Shown piece after piece: positions 61,700-64,000 of a stretch of DNA of 64,000 nt. A program made the position numbers and the translations under genes. Under the pieces are notes generated by a model, which did no database searches, was not told where the DNA came from, and saw nothing but the letters and a program-made list of their open reading frames with translations. Numbering within the stretch: the first letter of the stretch is position 1; every line of letters starts with the position of its first letter. The stretch comes from Streptococcus australis ATCC 700641 (GTDB taxonomy: Bacteria > Bacillota > Bacilli > Lactobacillales > Streptococcaceae), in assembly GCF_000186465.1 (NCBI RefSeq), contig NZ_GL636091.1, positions 1,000,505 to 1,064,504 on the forward strand, written 5' to 3'.

Positions 61700-61705
61700 A
61701 CTAGT

Positions 61706-61916
61706 CAGAGACATATCAAATCTAGGAAATCTGTTAGAGAGCGCGTGGAGCTGGAAATCGCGTAGAGGATAGATTTGGGACTACTCGGTGAACTTTTTAT
61801 GCAAACATAAAACGGTGGCTACGTTAGAGCCAATCAGAGGTGTCCCTCTTTTTTGAGGAACATAAATGAAGGTGGAACCACGTTGCGACGTCCTTTCGAG
61901 GAGGTCGCTTTTTTGT
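61706..61916 (+). promoter_or_regulatory. T-box riboswitch leader of thrS
   Basis: The leader has a 5' stem with AGAGAGCGCG and GGAAATC elements, the conserved T-box AAGGTGGAACCACG (61869-61882), and then a terminator stem GCGACGTCC/GGAGGTCGC (61885-61908) with a T-run. Uncharged tRNA-Thr should pair with the specifier and T-box and stabilise the antiterminator. A threonine codon, ACT, lies in the region after the first stem (near 61780), but I cannot assign the specifier with certainty. Confidence 0.88.
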
Positions 61917-61986
61917 TTTTTTGATGAAGAAATCAAAAAGAGTTTCACCATAACTAAGATATTTAAAAATTTATAAGGAGAAGATT

Positions 61987-63930
61987 ATGATTAAGATTAC
62001 TTTCCCAGATGGCGCTGTTCGTGAATTCGAATCTGGCGTTACAACTTTTGAAATTGCCCAATCCATCAGCAATTCCCTAGCTAAAAAAGCTCTTGCTGGT
62101 AAATTTAACGGCAAACTCATCGATACTACTCGTGCTATAACTGAAGACGGTAGCATCGAAATCGTGACACCTGATCACGAAGATGCCCTTCCAATCTTGC
62201 GTCACTCAGCGGCACACTTGTTTGCCCAAGCAGCTCGTCGTCTCTTCCCAGACATTCACTTGGGTGTTGGTCCAGCTATCGAAGATGGTTTCTACTATGA
62301 TACAGACAACCAAGCTGGTCAAATCTCTAACGAAGATCTTCCTCGTATCGAAGAAGAAATGCAAAAAATCGTGAAAGAAAACTTCCCATCTATTCGTGAA
62401 GAAGTGACAAAAGATGAAGCCCGTGAAATCTTCAAAAACGACCCTTACAAGTTGGAATTGATCGAGGAACACTCTGAAGACGAAGGTGGCTTGACCATCT
62501 ACCGTCAAGGTGAGTATGTAGACCTTTGCCGTGGTCCTCATGTCCCATCAACTGGTCGCATCCAAATCTTCCACCTTCTCCATGTAGCTGGTGCTTACTG
62601 GCGTGGAAATAGCGACAATGCTATGATGCAACGGATTTATGGTACAGCTTGGTTTGACAAGAAAGACTTGAAAAACTACCTTCAAATGCGTGAAGAAGCT
62701 AAGGAACGTGACCACCGTAAACTTGGTAAAGAGCTTGATTTGTTCATGATTTCTCAAGAAGTTGGTCAAGGTCTACCATTCTGGTTGCCAAATGGTGCGA
62801 CAATCCGTCGTGAATTGGAACGCTATATTGTCGACAAGGAGTTAGCTTCTGGCTACCAACACGTTTACACTCCACCACTTGCTTCTGTAGAGCTTTACAA
62901 GACTTCTGGTCACTGGGATCACTACCAAGAAGACATGTTCCCAACTATGGATATGGGAGATGGGGAAGAATTCGTCCTTCGCCCAATGAACTGCCCACAC
63001 CACATCCAAGTCTTTAAACACCATGTTCACTCATACCGTGAATTGCCAATCCGTATCGCTGAAATCGGAATGATGCATCGCTATGAGAAATCTGGTGCCC
63101 TGACAGGTCTTCAACGGGTGCGTGAAATGTCTCTTAATGACGGTCACCTCTTTGTGACTCCAGAACAAATCCAAGAAGAATTCCAACGTGCCCTTCAGTT
63201 GATTATCGATGTATACGGAGACTTCAACCTAAACGAGTACCGTTTCCGTCTCTCTCTTCGTGACCCTCAAGATACTCACAAGTACTTTGATAACGATGAG
63301 ATGTGGGAAAATGCCCAAACCATGCTTCGTGCTGCCCTTGATGAAATGGGCGTTGACTACTTTGAAGCTGAAGGGGAAGCAGCCTTCTACGGACCAAAAT
63401 TGGATATCCAGGTGAAGACTGCCCTTGGAAAAGAAGAAACCCTTTCTACGATTCAGCTTGACTTCTTGCTTCCAGAACGCTTTGACCTTAAATACATTGG
63501 AGCTGATGGTGAAGAACATCGCCCAGTTATGATCCACCGTGGAGTTATTTCAACCATGGAACGCTTCACAGCGATCTTGATTGAGAACTACAAGGGTGCC
63601 TTCCCAACATGGCTTGCACCACACCAAGTGACTCTTATCCCAGTTTCTAATGAAAAACACGTGGACTACGCTTGGGAAGTAGCGAAGAAGCTTCGTGACC
63701 GTGGTGTCCGTGCTGATGTGGATGAACGTAATGAGAAAATGCAATTCAAGATCCGTGCATCACAAACTAGCAAGATTCCTTACCAATTGATCGTTGGTGA
63801 CAAGGAAATGGAAGATGGAACTGTCAACGTTCGTCGCTATGGACAAAAAGAAACAAACACTGTGTCAGTAGATGAGTTTGTAGCAGCTATCCTAGCTGAT
63901 ATCGCCAACAAATCTCGTGTTGAGAAATAA
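61987..63930 (+). CDS. thrS: Threonyl-tRNA synthetase
   Basis: The 647-residue synthetase has a TGS domain (1-60), an editing domain with [24 protein letters not shown] and [10 protein letters not shown], the class II catalytic core with [23 protein letters not shown], and an anticodon-binding C-terminal domain. Length is canonical. Transcription is controlled by the T-box leader. Confidence 0.98.
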   Translation: MIKITFPDGAVREFESGVTTFEIAQSISNSLAKKALAGKFNGKLIDTTRAITEDGSIEIVTPDHEDALPILRHSAAHLFAQAARRLFPDIHLGVGPAIEDGFYYDTDNQAGQISNEDLPRIEEEMQKIVKENFPSIREEVTKDEAREIFKNDPYKLELIEEHSEDEGGLTIYRQGEYVDLCRGPHVPSTGRIQIFHLLHVAGAYWRGNSDNAMMQRIYGTAWFDKKDLKNYLQMREEAKERDHRKLGKELDLFMISQEVGQGLPFWLPNGATIRRELERYIVDKELASGYQHVYTPPLASVELYKTSGHWDHYQEDMFPTMDMGDGEEFVLRPMNCPHHIQVFKHHVHSYRELPIRIAEIGMMHRYEKSGALTGLQRVREMSLNDGHLFVTPEQIQEEFQRALQLIIDVYGDFNLNEYRFRLSLRDPQDTHKYFDNDEMWENAQTMLRAALDEMGVDYFEAEGEAAFYGPKLDIQVKTALGKEETLSTIQLDFLLPERFDLKYIGADGEEHRPVMIHRGVISTMERFTAILIENYKGAFPTWLAPHQVTLIPVSNEKHVDYAWEVAKKLRDRGVRADVDERNEKMQFKIRASQTSKIPYQLIVGDKEMEDGTVNVRRYGQKETNTVSVDEFVAAILADIANKSRVEK

Positions 63931-63964
63931 AACGATCACAGTCTGAGAAACATTTTTCAGTAAG

Positions 63965-63998
63965 AAAAAGCAACAACTGAAATAGTTGTTGCTTTTTT
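63965..63998 (+). terminator. Terminator of thrS
   Basis: AAAAAGCAACAACT, loop GAAAT, AGTTGTTGCTTTTTT at the window end. Confidence 0.9.
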
Positions 63999-64000
63999 AT

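Overview
The window looks like chromosomal DNA of a viridans streptococcus of the Sanguinis/Mitis type. This is inferred from the gene neighbourhoods (ybeY-dgkA-era-mutM-coaE-MFS-rpmG-secG-rnr-smpB, rplK-rplA, pepQ/ccpA, the cpoA glycosyltransferase pair), the sortase-anchored proteins (LPNTG/LPETG motifs), a KxxKSGKxW-type signal peptide and the Firmicute-style promoters, T-box and terminators. There is no prophage, ICE, CRISPR array or plasmid region. It is mostly core genome with islands of surface-protein and transporter genes.

Layout. 1-4921: truncated YitT protein, then a replication/RNA-modification operon tmk-holB-yabA-rsmI followed by GNAT, ogt and an ArsC/Spx-like gene. 4939-5142: internally deleted IS3-family remnant. 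5246-7081: LPXTG surface protein (minus strand). 7727-10405: ABC-F ATPase and, convergent to it, a cyclophilin lipoprotein. 10598-17751: two hypothetical genes, ftsK, a VOC protein, a P-type ATPase and a DUF3397 protein. 17805-19159: rplK-rplA with two L1-type leader sites. 19280-22615: large MucBP/proline-repeat adhesin, followed by a small-RNA candidate. 23066-26650: pyrH-frr, cvfB, yozE, phoH. 27150-29200: ald, GNAT, tRNA-Thr. 29252-33073: a heterodimeric PatAB-like ABC exporter preceded by a 23-codon leader peptide and two tandem terminators. 33110-40980: the ybeY to smpB block. 40993-47778: two C69 dipeptidases with matching cre/promoter arrangements, tehB, lrgAB, and a PrsW-family protease overlapping the second dipeptidase. 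48125-50323: anchored 5'-nucleotidase. 50490-55025: TetR regulator and an ABC transporter with an FtsX-type permease. 55095-64000: phosphoesterase, Rrf2 regulator, pepQ, ccpA, the glycolipid synthase pair and T-box-controlled thrS.

The most unusual feature is a dispersed repeat of about 250 bp, all copies on the plus strand, at 9302-9551, 26686-27060 and 47829-48082, with a truncated copy at 7532-7650. An outer inverted repeat (ACTTTCC...GTGAG / CTCAC...GGAAAGT) encloses three hairpins whose stems vary in a compensatory way between copies, which points to selection on folded structure. The three full copies lie between convergent genes, and two of them sit between duplicated terminator-like stems. 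I could not identify it from memory. Other points of interest are the leader-peptide/attenuator region of the ABC exporter, an MFS gene with no canonical start codon, a Shine-Dalgarno-led mini-ORF overlapping the rnr start, a probable leaderless mRNA for cpoA, and the L1 mimic sites.

Functionally, CcpA (encoded here) probably acts on its own promoter and on those of both C69 dipeptidases, since cre-like sites overlap the -35 boxes of all three. Surface proteins at 5246, 19280 and 48125 would be sortase substrates. The quality-control and RNA genes (smpB, rnr, ybeY, era, frr) form the central core block.
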